This document shows positions 55,577-64,000 of a stretch of DNA of 64,000 bases, piece after piece (positions within the stretch are counted from its first letter, which is position 1; each line of letters begins with the position of its first letter). A program made the position numbers and the translations under genes. The stretch comes from Tissierellia bacterium (lineage in GTDB: Bacteria > Bacillota > Clostridia > Tissierellales > Peptoniphilaceae). The stretch lies in contig JAUMWX010000003.1 in NCBI GenBank assembly GCA_030529425.1, forward strand, positions 62,001 to 126,000. The letters run 5' to 3'. The notes beneath the pieces were generated by a model. That model had not been told where the DNA came from and did no database searches. It saw only the letters and a list, made by a program, of their open reading frames with translations.

Positions 55577-58500
55577 TTACTCCAATTCATTCATAGATAT
55601 AACACTGAAAGCTTGTGATTCCATTACTTTCAAAATCGCATCACATGTATCCAATGAAGTGAAACATGGTATACCGTTTTCCGCGGAAACCCTTCTTATC
55701 ATAAAACCGTCATTAGTTGAATCTTTGCTTTGGGAAATAGTGTTGACTACATAGTTTACCTTCCCTCTAAGTATAATGTCTATCACCGTTTCTTTAGGCG
55801 TTTCGTAATCAATTTTTTCTACCATCTGAGTCTTTAAACCATTTTTCAAGAAGAAATCATGGGTTCCTCTTGTAGTATAGATTCCATAACCGATTTTGTC
55901 GAATCTCCTTGCAAGACCAAGTGCTTCATCTTTAGATTCATTTGAAACGGTAATTAATACAGATCCGTGCATAGGGATTTTAATACCCGCGGCAATCATC
56001 GCTTTATATATAGCTTTCTCCAATGTTATATCAGAACCTAAAACTTCTCCCGTGCTCTTCATTTCGGGCCCCAATGTTGTGTCAACAGACCTAAGCTTTG
56101 CAAAAGAAAATACGGGTGCCTTCACAAAAACTCTATTCGGTTCTTTTGCCGTTGTAAAATTAAATCCCTGTTCAGGCAATGTTTTTCCCATTATGGCTTT
56201 GGTTGCAATATCAGCCATTGAAATTCCTGTAGTTTTTGATAAAAAAGGAATCGTTCTTGAACTTCTCGGATTTACTTCTAAAACATATACCTTTTCATCT
56301 TCGCTAACAATAAACTGTATATTGAACAAGCCTATAAAATTAAATCCCTTTCCTATCTTTTCGGTAAAATCAACTATTTGCTTCTTTATGTTTTCACTCA
56401 GTGTTTGTGTTGGAAATACAGAGAATGAATCCCCCGAATGTACTCCCGCCCTCTCAATATGTTCCATTATTCCGGGAATTAAAACATTTTCTCCGTCACA
56501 TATAGCATCTACTTCTACCTCTTTTCCGATAATGTATTTATCGACCAATATTGGAGAATCATGGGTTATCTCCTTTATAGCGGAAGCCATATATTTTTTC
56601 AAATCTTCATCCCTGTGCACTATTTCCATTGCTCTCCCACCAAGCACATATGAAGGCCTTACCAATACCGGATAGCCTATTTGATTTGCAATCTTCAAGG
56701 CGTCATCTACAGTAAATGCGGTTTTCCCCTCAGGTTGGGGTATCTCCAAATCCCTAAGCGTTTTCTCAAACTCATGTCGGTCTTCCGCCATGTCGATGCT
56801 CTCAATTGAAGTTCCTAAAATTTTAACTCCTCGCTCTACAAGAGCACTTGCTAAATTAATAGCTGTTTGTCCTCCGAATTGAACTATCACGCCTATCGGT
56901 TTTTCCAAATCAATTATGTGCATTACATCTTCGATGGTAAGAGGTTCAAAGTACAATTTGTCGGAAATTGAAAAGTCTGTTGAAACGGTCTCCGGATTAT
57001 TGTTTATAACGATGGCTTCATATCCCGACTTCCTAAGAGTCATAACTGAATGAACCGTCGCATAGTCAAATTCTACTCCCTGTCCAATTCTTATAGGCCC
57101 CGAGCCCAATACAATTACTTTATTTTTATCAGATACAATACTTTCATTTTCATTTGTATAAGTTGAATAGAAATATGGTGTACTGCTTTCAAATTCTCCC
57201 GCACATGTATCCACCATTTTATAAACGGGGATAATTCCATTATCTTTTCTGAAATTATATAGATCAATCTCCTTCATGTTCCAAATTTTTGATAGATATG
57301 AATCAGAAAAACCTCTTTTTTTCGCTTCTTTTAAAATTCCAATATCCATCGGATTATTCTTTACACTTTTTTCAAGTTCAAAAATATCAACTAATTTTTC
57401 CAAGAAAAATAAATCTATATTTGTGATCTCATTAATTCTTTTTATATCAAAACCTTTTCTTAAAAGCCTCATTATGGCATATAGTCTCTCATCATCACGA
57501 TTAACTACCTTTTTTAATAACTCTTCGACATCTTCAGGAAGTTCCTTCATATCTAAGTGAACAGTTTTCATCTCAATAGATCTTATCGCCTTTAACAAAC
57601 TTTCTTCAAAAGTTCTTCCTATCGCCATTACTTCACCGGTAGCTTTCATTTGGGTTCCCAAGCTCCTGTCGGCGGTTTGAAATTTATCAAAAGGAAATCT
57701 CGGAAGTTTTGTTACTATATAATCAATGCTCGGTTCGGTACAAGCATAATTTGTATTTGTTACAGGATTTATTATTTCATCAAGAGTAAGTCCCACAGCA
57801 GTCTTAGCGGCAATTTTCGCTATCGGATAACCCGTAGCTTTACTTGCCAATGCCGATGATCTCGATACTCTCGGATTTACTTCAATTACATAATATTTAT
57901 ATGATTTCGGATCTAATGCCAACTGTACATTACATCCTCCGTTTATTTGCAATGCCCTCACAATTTTCAGTGATGCATTTCTAAGCATTTGATGTTCATA
58001 ATTTGTAAGTGTCTGCGTAGGAGCAACTACTATACTGTCTCCTGTGTGTATTCCGACAGGATCTACATTCTCCATGTTACATACAACAATCGCATTATCG
58101 TTATTATCTCTCATTATTTCGTATTCGATTTCCTTAAAGCCGGCAATGCTTTTTTCTATCAGACATTGCCCGACAGGAGATAATTTAATACCGTTTTTTG
58201 TAATATCGCTTAACTCCTCATCATTTCTTGCAAACCCGCCACCGGTTCCTCCCAAAGTGAATGCAGGTCTTACCACGACCGGATAACCTATTTCATTTGC
58301 AAAATCAAGAGCCTCATTAACGCTGTGTACTATTGTACTGTCCGGAACAGGCTCTCCTAATTCTTCCATCAAAAGTTTGAATTTTTCTCTGTCTTCAGCT
58401 TTTTCAATAGCTTCAAGATTCGTTCCAAGTATTTCAACATTATTTGCCTCAAGAATTCCGCTTTTAGCAAGCTCAACAACTAAATTCAATCCGGTTTGTC

Positions 58501-58774
58501 CTCCGAAAGTACCCAATATGGCATCGGGCTTTTCTATGTTTATTATTCTTGATGCAAATTCCAAGTTTAAGGGCTCGATAAAAACTTTGTCCGCAATCTC
58601 AGTATCCGTCATAATAGTGGCAGGATTGGAATTAATCAGAATTACCTCGTATCCTTCTTCTTTTAAGGATTGACAAGCCTGTGAACCGGAATAATCGAAT
58701 TCCGCAGCCTGTCCGATAATTATAGGTCCGGAACCTATTACCAATATTTTCTTAATATCTAATCTTTTAGGCAT
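55577..58774 (-). CDS. carB: Carbamoyl phosphate synthetase, large subunit
   Basis: A 1065-residue enzyme with two ATP-grasp halves (residues about 1-400 and 550-935), an oligomerisation domain between, and an MGS-like allosteric domain at the end. Both halves show [37 protein letters not shown] and [26 protein letters not shown]. It makes carbamoyl phosphate from bicarbonate, ATP and ammonia. The gene looks fully functional, in contrast to its CarA partner. Start overlaps carA by eight bases, with AAGGAG. Confidence 0.97.
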   Translation of the reverse strand: MPKRLDIKKILVIGSGPIIIGQAAEFDYSGSQACQSLKEEGYEVILINSNPATIMTDTEIADKVFIEPLNLEFASRIINIEKPDAILGTFGGQTGLNLVVELAKSGILEANNVEILGTNLEAIEKAEDREKFKLLMEELGEPVPDSTIVHSVNEALDFANEIGYPVVVRPAFTLGGTGGGFARNDEELSDITKNGIKLSPVGQCLIEKSIAGFKEIEYEIMRDNNDNAIVVCNMENVDPVGIHTGDSIVVAPTQTLTNYEHQMLRNASLKIVRALQINGGCNVQLALDPKSYKYYVIEVNPRVSRSSALASKATGYPIAKIAAKTAVGLTLDEIINPVTNTNYACTEPSIDYIVTKLPRFPFDKFQTADRSLGTQMKATGEVMAIGRTFEESLLKAIRSIEMKTVHLDMKELPEDVEELLKKVVNRDDERLYAIMRLLRKGFDIKRINEITNIDLFFLEKLVDIFELEKSVKNNPMDIGILKEAKKRGFSDSYLSKIWNMKEIDLYNFRKDNGIIPVYKMVDTCAGEFESSTPYFYSTYTNENESIVSDKNKVIVLGSGPIRIGQGVEFDYATVHSVMTLRKSGYEAIVINNNPETVSTDFSISDKLYFEPLTIEDVMHIIDLEKPIGVIVQFGGQTAINLASALVERGVKILGTSIESIDMAEDRHEFEKTLRDLEIPQPEGKTAFTVDDALKIANQIGYPVLVRPSYVLGGRAMEIVHRDEDLKKYMASAIKEITHDSPILVDKYIIGKEVEVDAICDGENVLIPGIMEHIERAGVHSGDSFSVFPTQTLSENIKKQIVDFTEKIGKGFNFIGLFNIQFIVSEDEKVYVLEVNPRSSRTIPFLSKTTGISMADIATKAIMGKTLPEQGFNFTTAKEPNRVFVKAPVFSFAKLRSVDTTLGPEMKSTGEVLGSDITLEKAIYKAMIAAGIKIPMHGSVLITVSNESKDEALGLARRFDKIGYGIYTTRGTHDFFLKNGLKTQMVEKIDYETPKETVIDIILRGKVNYVVNTISQSKDSTNDGFMIRRVSAENGIPCFTSLDTCDAILKVMESQAFSVISMNELE

Positions 58775-59849
58775 TTTTTTGCTCCTTAAATCTTTTAATC
58801 ATTTCAAAGAAGGTTGAATAATTTTCGTTTATTCCCCCATCAAAATTAATGCAAGGTTGAAATTGTATTGAAGAAATAAATTTTTCTTCGTCGATACACC
58901 CCTCTACCGTTTCGGCATTTATTCCTTTATAGGATATTCTCAATCCGGTGTTTTTCAGACTTTCCTTGTCAACAACATAGGAATTGTTTTTTGATGTAAT
59001 CAAAACCTTTCCGGTTTCCATGTTCTTTATAGGGTAATTTGCACCTCTATTTCCAAATTTTAATTTATTTATTTTTGCCCCTTCCGCAAGAGCAATTATT
59101 TGATGCCCCAAACCGATTCCGAATACAGGAATCTTTCCGGTGATTTTTTTACAGTTCTCAATACTCTTGTATACATCTGCAGGATTTGCCGGTCCGTTAC
59201 TTAACATAACGCCATCAGGATGCAATGCCAGAATATCTTCAGCCGAAGTATCATAAGGTACAACCGTAATATCTTTTTTATTTGCATTCAAAACTTTCAG
59301 TATCTCATTTATTGATCCAAAATCGATCAAAACTATTTTTTCAGCTACATTGGGTATTCGAAAAGGTTTTTGTATAGAAACCCTCTCCACTAAATTTTTG
59401 TCATCATCCGATTTTTTGATTTTTTCAATTATTTGATCAAGATTAGAAATATCATCTGTGAATACAGCCCTCTGAGTTCCTTTATTTCTTATCAATCTCG
59501 TCAACTGTCTTGTATCTATTCCCTTGATGCCCGGAATGTTTTTAAGCTTTAAAAACTCATCAACCGTCATCTGACTTCTCCAATTATTCGGTTTATTGGA
59601 AATTTCGCCAACTATTATTCCAAATATATCGGTATTTATACTTTCAAAACCTTCTCTATTTATTCCGTAGTTTCCCACAAGCGGATATGTCAAGTTTATT
59701 ATCTGACCGCAGTATGAAGCGTCACATAGAATATCCTGATATCCCATCATTCCGGTGTTGAACACCAATTCTCCGACTTTGAATGAATTACCTCCAAAGG
59801 CCTCTCCTTCGAAATATCTGCCATCCTCTAAAACTAAATATCTTTTCAT
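58767..59849 (-). CDS. carA: Carbamoyl phosphate synthetase small subunit with inactivated glutaminase site
   Basis: A 360-residue CarA of normal length. The N-terminal CPSase_sm domain (1-130) has [14 protein letters not shown] and [18 protein letters not shown]. The class I glutaminase domain (about 170-355) lacks its triad: GIGLGHQ has Gly246 where the nucleophile Cys of GICLGHQ belongs, and the usual HPE is QPC, so Gln331 replaces His and Cys333 replaces Glu. The NHGY segment is NNSY. The protein cannot be expected to split glutamine; a structural or ammonia-guiding role is likely. The ATG at 59849 has GGGAG upstream inside the pyrC end. Confidence 0.93.
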   Translation of the reverse strand: MKRYLVLEDGRYFEGEAFGGNSFKVGELVFNTGMMGYQDILCDASYCGQIINLTYPLVGNYGINREGFESINTDIFGIIVGEISNKPNNWRSQMTVDEFLKLKNIPGIKGIDTRQLTRLIRNKGTQRAVFTDDISNLDQIIEKIKKSDDDKNLVERVSIQKPFRIPNVAEKIVLIDFGSINEILKVLNANKKDITVVPYDTSAEDILALHPDGVMLSNGPANPADVYKSIENCKKITGKIPVFGIGLGHQIIALAEGAKINKLKFGNRGANYPIKNMETGKVLITSKNNSYVVDKESLKNTGLRISYKGINAETVEGCIDEEKFISSIQFQPCINFDGGINENYSTFFEMIKRFKEQKNA

Positions 59850-59851
59850 TC

Positions 59852-61114
59852 TCAGCTCCCGAATACAACCTTCCCATTTACAATTGTCTTGTAAGGTACC
59901 ATGTAACATTTCCACCCGTCAAAGGGAGTATTTTTCCCTTTGGAATAGAATTTACTTTTGTCTATTACATACTCTTTTTCTTCGTAAATTACCAAATCCG
60001 CATCATACCCCACTTCTATTTTACCTTTATTGTCAAAACCGAATCTTTCTGCCGGTTTTGTGGATATCAACTTAATAAATGTCTCTAAGTCAATAATTCC
60101 CGTTTTAACAAAATGTGTGTAAAACAAAGGAATTGCATTTTCAATTGTAACTATACCGAAAGGTGCTTTTCCCATATCCCTAGCTTTTTCTTCCTCCAAA
60201 TGAGGTGCATGATCATTCGCAAGAAAATCAATGGTTCCGTCAATTAATCCTTTTATAAGGGAATCTCTGTCTTTTGATGTTCTAAGCGGAGGATTCATTT
60301 TAAAATTGGTATTTACGACATCATCTTCGGTCAAAAGCAAGTGATGAATGGTTACTTCTCCACTCACATCAGCCCCCATCTTCTTATACTTTCTTAAAGC
60401 ATCCACACTCTCTTTTGCACTCATATGACAAATATGATACTTGGCACCTGTCCTTCTTGAAAGTTCTAGATCTCTTTCAACTTGCTTATACTCTGTTTCA
60501 CTTGGAATTCCTATCCATCCGTGTTTCTTGGCATTTTCTCCATCATGAACTGAAGAATCAGGTTTTCTGTAACTCATATCTTCGGTATGAGCTGCGATAA
60601 TTCCATTGATTTTTTTTGATTCCTTCATAGCTGATTCCATCATTTCATCATTCTGAACTCCAACTCCGTCATCCGTAAAAAATCTCAATTGAAATTTATC
60701 ATATATTCCCTTCATATCAACCAAATTATTCCCTAAAGACTTCATTGTTATACATGAGTAAGGTATTACATTTATAACGGAATCTTCTTTTATTTTTTGT
60801 AAATATGTTTCAATAGTTTCTATATTATCAGGATGAGGATTCAAATTAGGCATAGGCATAATAGTTGTATATCCTCCGGCTGCGGCAGCCATGCTCCCCG
60901 TTTTTATAGTTTCTTTTTCTTCAAATCCCGGTTCTCTCAGATGAACATGTACATCAATGCCTCCGGGTAACACCAATCTTTCCTTGGCATCTATTACATT
61001 TCCTTCATATGAAATTTCCCTATCAATCTTGACAATTTTACCATTCTTAATTAATATATCAACGATTTCGGTATTATTTTTTTCAGTATTTATCTTCGCA
61101 TTTTTTATTAACAT
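59852..61114 (-). CDS. pyrC: Dihydroorotase
   Basis: A 420-residue amidohydrolase. Zinc ligands lie in GGIDVHVHLREPGFE, with IIAAHTEDM, YHICHMSAKES and FLANDHAPHLEEEK completing the site. It closes carbamoyl aspartate to dihydroorotate. The class I size suits Firmicute PyrC. The ATG at 61114 follows GGTGAG, four bases after the pyrB stop; the longer frame from 61132 would start inside pyrB without a site. Confidence 0.95.
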   Translation of the reverse strand: MLIKNAKINTEKNNTEIVDILIKNGKIVKIDREISYEGNVIDAKERLVLPGGIDVHVHLREPGFEEKETIKTGSMAAAAGGYTTIMPMPNLNPHPDNIETIETYLQKIKEDSVINVIPYSCITMKSLGNNLVDMKGIYDKFQLRFFTDDGVGVQNDEMMESAMKESKKINGIIAAHTEDMSYRKPDSSVHDGENAKKHGWIGIPSETEYKQVERDLELSRRTGAKYHICHMSAKESVDALRKYKKMGADVSGEVTIHHLLLTEDDVVNTNFKMNPPLRTSKDRDSLIKGLIDGTIDFLANDHAPHLEEEKARDMGKAPFGIVTIENAIPLFYTHFVKTGIIDLETFIKLISTKPAERFGFDNKGKIEVGYDADLVIYEEKEYVIDKSKFYSKGKNTPFDGWKCYMVPYKTIVNGKVVFGS

Positions 61115-61118
61115 AATC

Positions 61119-62000
61119 TCACCATTTCTCATTAAAGATTTTTTTAATCATTGCTTTTCTTACGAGTACGCCGTTTTCCATCTGCTTAAATATTCTGGAT
61201 TTTTGACATTCAACTACATTATCAGCGATTTCAACATTTCTGTTTACAGGAGCGGGATGCATTATAATTGCATCTTTCTTCATTCTTTCAACTCTCTCTT
61301 CAGTTAAGCCGAATTTTTTAAGGTATTCTTCCTTACTCATTTGCAATCTTGCAGAATGCCTTTCATGTTGTATTCTAAGCATCATTACAACATCAGCCCA
61401 TTCAATTCCTCTGTCAAAATCCATATATAATTCTTTTCTATCCACAAAAAAATCCGGTCCGCTAAATCTTACATTCGCTCCCATTCTGGTCAAAGCTTCC
61501 AAGTTACTGCGTGCAACTCTTGAATGAATTATATCTCCGACAATAAGGATATTTAAACCTTCAAACTTCCCAAATTCATCATAAATAGTATACAGATCCA
61601 ACAAACATTGACTCGGATGATTCCCCGATCCGTCTCCCGCATTTATTATAGGAATCCCTATATTTTCGAGTTGATGAAAATAATTATCCTCCGGATGTCT
61701 TATTACAAGGCCATCATATCCTATAGACTCGAAAGTCTTAACGGTATCATAAAGACTTTCTCCCTTTACTACAGAACTTGCCTGCGGTAAAAAGTCAACT
61801 ACATTACAGCCCAGTTGGTGCTCGGCACTTACAAAAGAATAATGCGTCCTTGTACTCGGCTCAAAAAAAAGGTTGGCAATTAAACGCTTACGCGTCAATT
61901 GCCAACCCTTTTGAGAACGAGAAAAAGATCTTGCATCAGTTAAAATATCCATAATTTCTTCTGTTGATAAATCATCCATTTGAAGAATATCTTTTTTCAT
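61119..62000 (-). CDS. pyrB: Aspartate carbamoyltransferase, catalytic subunit
   Basis: A 293-residue transcarbamylase. FFEPSTRTHYSF binds carbamoyl phosphate, HPSQCLLDLYTIYDEFG and MHPAPVNRNVEI are substrate motifs. It joins carbamoyl phosphate with aspartate. No PyrI regulatory chain is nearby, as in Bacillus. The ATG at 62000 follows GAGGAGG. As first gene of the pyr operon it sits about 25 bases from the predicted transcription start. Confidence 0.96.
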   Translation of the reverse strand: MKKDILQMDDLSTEEIMDILTDARSFSRSQKGWQLTRKRLIANLFFEPSTRTHYSFVSAEHQLGCNVVDFLPQASSVVKGESLYDTVKTFESIGYDGLVIRHPEDNYFHQLENIGIPIINAGDGSGNHPSQCLLDLYTIYDEFGKFEGLNILIVGDIIHSRVARSNLEALTRMGANVRFSGPDFFVDRKELYMDFDRGIEWADVVMMLRIQHERHSARLQMSKEEYLKKFGLTEERVERMKKDAIIMHPAPVNRNVEIADNVVECQKSRIFKQMENGVLVRKAMIKKIFNEKW

Positions 62001-62030
62001 CTTTTTCCTCCTCAATTATTATCTCGAAAA

Positions 62031-62059
62031 ATAGTAACATATTCACAATTTTTTTTCAA
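62031..62059 (-). promoter_or_regulatory. Promoter of the pyr operon
   Basis: TTGAAA (62059-62054), a 17-bp spacer and TACTAT (62036-62031) preceded by TGT read on the - strand. The leader would be about 24 bases, too short for a PyrR attenuator, so regulation must be by another route. Confidence 0.75.
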
Positions 62060-62134
62060 TCTTTTTTCTATTATAAACTTTATCTTTAGACTCAAAGGTA
62101 AAATTTATAAAACTTGTTCTCTCCTGATAATGCA

Positions 62135-62160
62135 AATAAGCTCCCATATGGGAGCTTATT
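62135..62160. terminator. Perfect 26-bp palindrome, likely terminator after the PTS gene
   Basis: AATAAGCTCCCAT and its exact complement adjoin in the 166-base gap between the PTS gene and pyrB. On the - strand it follows the PTS stop by six bases. A T run is short but the strong GC core fits termination. An operator role is possible but less likely. Confidence 0.65.
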
Positions 62161-62166
62161 CCTTGA

Positions 62167-63657
62167 TTATACCAATTTTACAAATTCGTCATGCACTGCT
62201 TGAACTTGAGGTCCAATTATAACTTGAACTGATTTTTGAGATGATCTTACAACTCCGGCAACTTTTGCTCTTTTTATGGCTTTTTCGTCTACCAATGTTT
62301 CATCTTTTACTTCTAATCTAAGTCTTGTTATACAGTGGTCAATTGAAGAAATATTTTCTTTTCCGCCTAAACCGGCTAAAATAACTCTTGCCATTTCAGT
62401 GTAGTTAGTGTCTTTTGAAAGAATAACTCCTTCTGTAACATCATCTTCTTCTCTTCCAGGAGTTTGAAGATTTAGTTTTTGAATCGCAAATTTAAATAAC
62501 ACGAAGTAAATAACTGCAAATACCAAACCTAAAACTAGTAACATATACCAATTTTTAGCTAGTGGATTGCTTGTACTTAAGAACATATCTATCAAACCTG
62601 CTGAGAAGCCGAATCCCGCATACCAACCAAATTGAGCAGCCAAGAATACAGCTATACCTGTTAATACAGCATGCGCCAAGTATAAACCCGGAGCCAAGAA
62701 CATAAATGCGAATTCTATAGGCTCAGTTACCCCTGTAACGAATGATGCCAAAGCACCTGCCAAGAATAAAGACTTAGCATATTGTTTCTTTTCAGGCTTT
62801 GCAAGTGAAAACATTGCAACTGCAGCTGCAGGTAAACCGAACATCATAATCGGGAAAAAACCCGCTTGATACATACCAGGATGATATGTATTTGTTATTG
62901 TATCAGCAGCTCTGTTTAAGAAGTTAGGAATATCATTGATTCCAACTAAATTTTGCCAGAATACTTGGTTCAAAGCGTGATGCAATCCTGTTGGAATTAA
63001 TAATCTGTTAAAGAACGCATAAATACCTGCACCTAGAGGTCCCATTCCTTGAAGGCCTTTACCAAATGTAATCAAACCTACATAAATCACTGGCCATGCA
63101 AAGTACAAAACAACAACTGATACTAATGATATGATTGAAGCCATTATCGGAACTAATCTTCTACCACTAAAGAATGCTAAAAATTCAGGCAACTTAACTT
63201 GGAAGAATTTATTATATGAGTATCCTCCTATAATCCCTGCCAATATACCTACAAACACATTTTTAAAGTTTATTGAACCAAATGCTGTGTAGAAAAATTT
63301 ATGACTGTCTGTAATAGCATTAGCTTTTTCCAAATTAGCCATGGTATCCCCATATGCTACTCTGAAAATAAAGTCTTTATCCAATAACAACATCATAGTT
63401 AACATTGAAATAAGCCCAGCCAAAGCAGCAGCTCCATGACTATCCTTTGCTAAACCAAATGCTACTGCAACAGCAAAAATTAATCCCAAATGATCAAGTA
63501 CAGCAGCTCCGGCTTTTATTAAGAAAGCAGCCACAAGTGAGTTAGATCCCCAATCTTGGTCTATCATATAACCAATACCAATTAATAAAGCTGCTAGAGG
63601 CATTACCGCAACAGCTTGCATCAATGACTTACCTAATCTTTGTAAAGATCTTTTCAT
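62167..63657 (-). CDS. PTS IICB component, GlcNAc/glucose type
   Basis: A 496-residue transporter. The IIC part (residues about 1-390) has roughly ten helices and the sugar-site motif LIPTGLHHALNQVFW and GVTEPIEFAFMF. The IIB domain (about 415-490) holds the phosphorylated Cys in SIDHCITRLRL. No IIA domain is fused. The HHALNQVFW form resembles NagE rather than PtsG, so N-acetylglucosamine is a good guess, glucose an alternative. It lies downstream of a NanA-like gene. AGGAGG precedes the ATG. Confidence 0.9.
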   Translation of the reverse strand: MKRSLQRLGKSLMQAVAVMPLAALLIGIGYMIDQDWGSNSLVAAFLIKAGAAVLDHLGLIFAVAVAFGLAKDSHGAAALAGLISMLTMMLLLDKDFIFRVAYGDTMANLEKANAITDSHKFFYTAFGSINFKNVFVGILAGIIGGYSYNKFFQVKLPEFLAFFSGRRLVPIMASIISLVSVVVLYFAWPVIYVGLITFGKGLQGMGPLGAGIYAFFNRLLIPTGLHHALNQVFWQNLVGINDIPNFLNRAADTITNTYHPGMYQAGFFPIMMFGLPAAAVAMFSLAKPEKKQYAKSLFLAGALASFVTGVTEPIEFAFMFLAPGLYLAHAVLTGIAVFLAAQFGWYAGFGFSAGLIDMFLSTSNPLAKNWYMLLVLGLVFAVIYFVLFKFAIQKLNLQTPGREEDDVTEGVILSKDTNYTEMARVILAGLGGKENISSIDHCITRLRLEVKDETLVDEKAIKRAKVAGVVRSSQKSVQVIIGPQVQAVHDEFVKLV

Positions 63658-63700
63658 TTTTTCCTCCTATATAATATTTATTGATATCGCTATCGTGACA

Positions 63701-63729
63701 ATTATATCACATAGAATTTTCATAAGCAA
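63701..63729 (-). promoter_or_regulatory. Promoter of the PTS gene
   Basis: TTGCTT (63729-63724), a 17-bp spacer and TATAAT (63706-63701) with an upstream TGA, forming an extended -10, read on the - strand. The arms TGATAT and ATATCA around the start region could be a regulator site, weakly supported. Confidence 0.7.
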
Positions 63730-63756
63730 TATAATTATGAAAACAATTTCAAAGTA

Positions 63757-63794
63757 TAAAAAATTAAAGATACCACATCTAAATCGGTGGTATC
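63757..63794 (-). terminator. Terminator of the NanA-like gene
   Basis: GATACCAC and GTGGTATC pair around a ten-base loop (63794-63787 with 63776-63769 on the - strand), followed by a T-rich tract TTTAATTTTTT. The stem starts nine bases after the stop codon of the gene at the right edge. Confidence 0.85.
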
Positions 63795-63802
63795 TCTATT
63801 TA

Positions 63803-64000
63803 TTAAAAATATTTTCTTGAAATTTCCTTAGCATTTTTTCTAATTGTTTCTGTGAAAGCTCTCATCGGTCTCCTACATTCACCCATTGGAATTCCTTTTT
63901 CTTCCAATATGAGTTTTAGTGTCTGATAGAGACCATTGGATAAAACCTCTTGTATAAAATCATTCGTTTCTTTTTGTAAAATTTTCGCTTTTTCCAAATT
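63803..64000 (-). CDS. NanA-like DHDPS-family aldolase, C-terminal part (cut by window edge)
   Basis: Only the last 65 codons are present; the frame is open through 64000. The sequence (LEKAKILQKETNDFIQEVL, then KGIPMGECRRPM) resembles the C-terminal helices of N-acetylneuraminate lyase and dihydrodipicolinate synthase. The CRRPM element and the following amino-sugar PTS gene favour N-acetylneuraminate lyase (sialic acid to ManNAc and pyruvate), but the catalytic Lys lies outside the window. Confidence 0.7.
   Translation of the reverse strand, partial: NLEKAKILQKETNDFIQEVLSNGLYQTLKLILEEKGIPMGECRRPMRAFTETIRKNAKEISRKYF

Noticed and set aside
55896-56675. 259-codon open frame on the + strand
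   Set aside because: It lies entirely antisense to carB, has no ribosome binding site, and its sequence is what the opposite frame of a conserved AT-rich gene gives.
58767-59849. carA changes as sequencing error
   Set aside because: Three separate active-site places are altered by substitutions while the frame and all other conserved blocks are intact; random error would not target only these.
62001-62166. PyrR-binding attenuator ahead of pyrB
   Set aside because: The only strong stem (62135-62160) lies upstream of the predicted promoter and directly after the PTS stop, so it is better read as that gene's terminator.

Overview
The window is AT-rich and densely coded, and its genes are typical of a low-GC Gram-positive anaerobe. 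Family-level affinities (PPi-type phosphofructokinase, RNase J, IreB, YitT proteins, small PilT-like ATPase, reduced dcw cluster, clostridial operon orders) suggest Tissierellia/Peptoniphilaceae (Helcococcus, Anaerococcus, Peptoniphilus or Finegoldia relatives). This placement is inference from gene content. I see no rRNA, tRNA, CRISPR, insertion sequence or prophage, and no gene-free stretch longer than about 150 bases.

Layout. At the left edge lies the 5' end of an RluA-family pseudouridine synthase (-), divergent from a short membrane protein carrying only an MltG-type N-terminal domain. Positions 711-4472 (+) hold a tagatose-6-phosphate operon, agaS-lacC-lacD, ending in its own GntR/UTRA regulator, with a perfect 14-bp palindrome at the promoter. 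Positions 4534-6000 (-) carry an uncharacterised P-loop protein with an overlapping partner gene, and a DUF1292 protein with a Cys/His-rich tail. Positions 6055-17179 (-) form one long compact run: alaS-ireB-ruvX-DUF1292-rnj-trmR-trhP-yitT-cvfB-ppiC-pepD. This joins alanyl-tRNA synthesis, RNA decay and the two enzymes that make 5-methoxyuridine at tRNA position 34. An Rrf2 regulator (-) and a second YitT gene (+) diverge at 17.6 kb.

Positions 18667-34316 (-) contain a reduced division and cell-wall cluster, mraZ-rsmH-ftsL-ftsI-mraY-murD-ftsW-ftsZ, followed by nrdR, rarA, asnS, a PPi-type phosphofructokinase and leuS. The mraZ promoter carries four GTGG-type boxes at 10-11 bp spacing, a clear MraZ autoregulatory operator. 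MurE, MurF, MurG, MurC, DivIB and FtsA are absent from the cluster. Upstream (34385-38419, -) lie hflX, yigZ, yebC, a DUF1461 membrane protein and lgt. Divergent from hflX, positions 38530-43575 (+) encode a class A penicillin-binding protein and an OmpR-type two-component system.

Positions 43632-47319 (-) hold panT-coaX-dusB-MATE, pairing pantothenate uptake with its kinase. Positions 47423-52435 (-) are the conserved rqcP-divIC-tilS-hpt-ftsH block plus a small membrane protein. Positions 52564-62000 (-) are a complete de novo UMP operon, pyrB-pyrC-carA-carB-pyrK-pyrD-pyrF-pyrE, with a simple promoter and no visible attenuator. Its CarA has lost the glutaminase catalytic Cys, His and Glu while staying intact, so the carbamoyl phosphate synthetase may use free ammonia. 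The right edge carries a GlcNAc/glucose-type PTS IICB gene and the 3' end of a NanA-like aldolase, hinting at amino-sugar and sialic acid use.

Most genes overlap or abut, often as ATGA, TAATG or TGATG junctions, so translational coupling is the rule. Several true starts lie a few codons inside the longest open frame, and Shine-Dalgarno positions were used to set them. The strongest leads for follow-up are the inactivated CarA glutaminase, the MraZ operator, the trhP-trmR pairing, the metal-binding-looking DUF1292 tail, the orphan MltG-like domain and the P-loop/partner pair.
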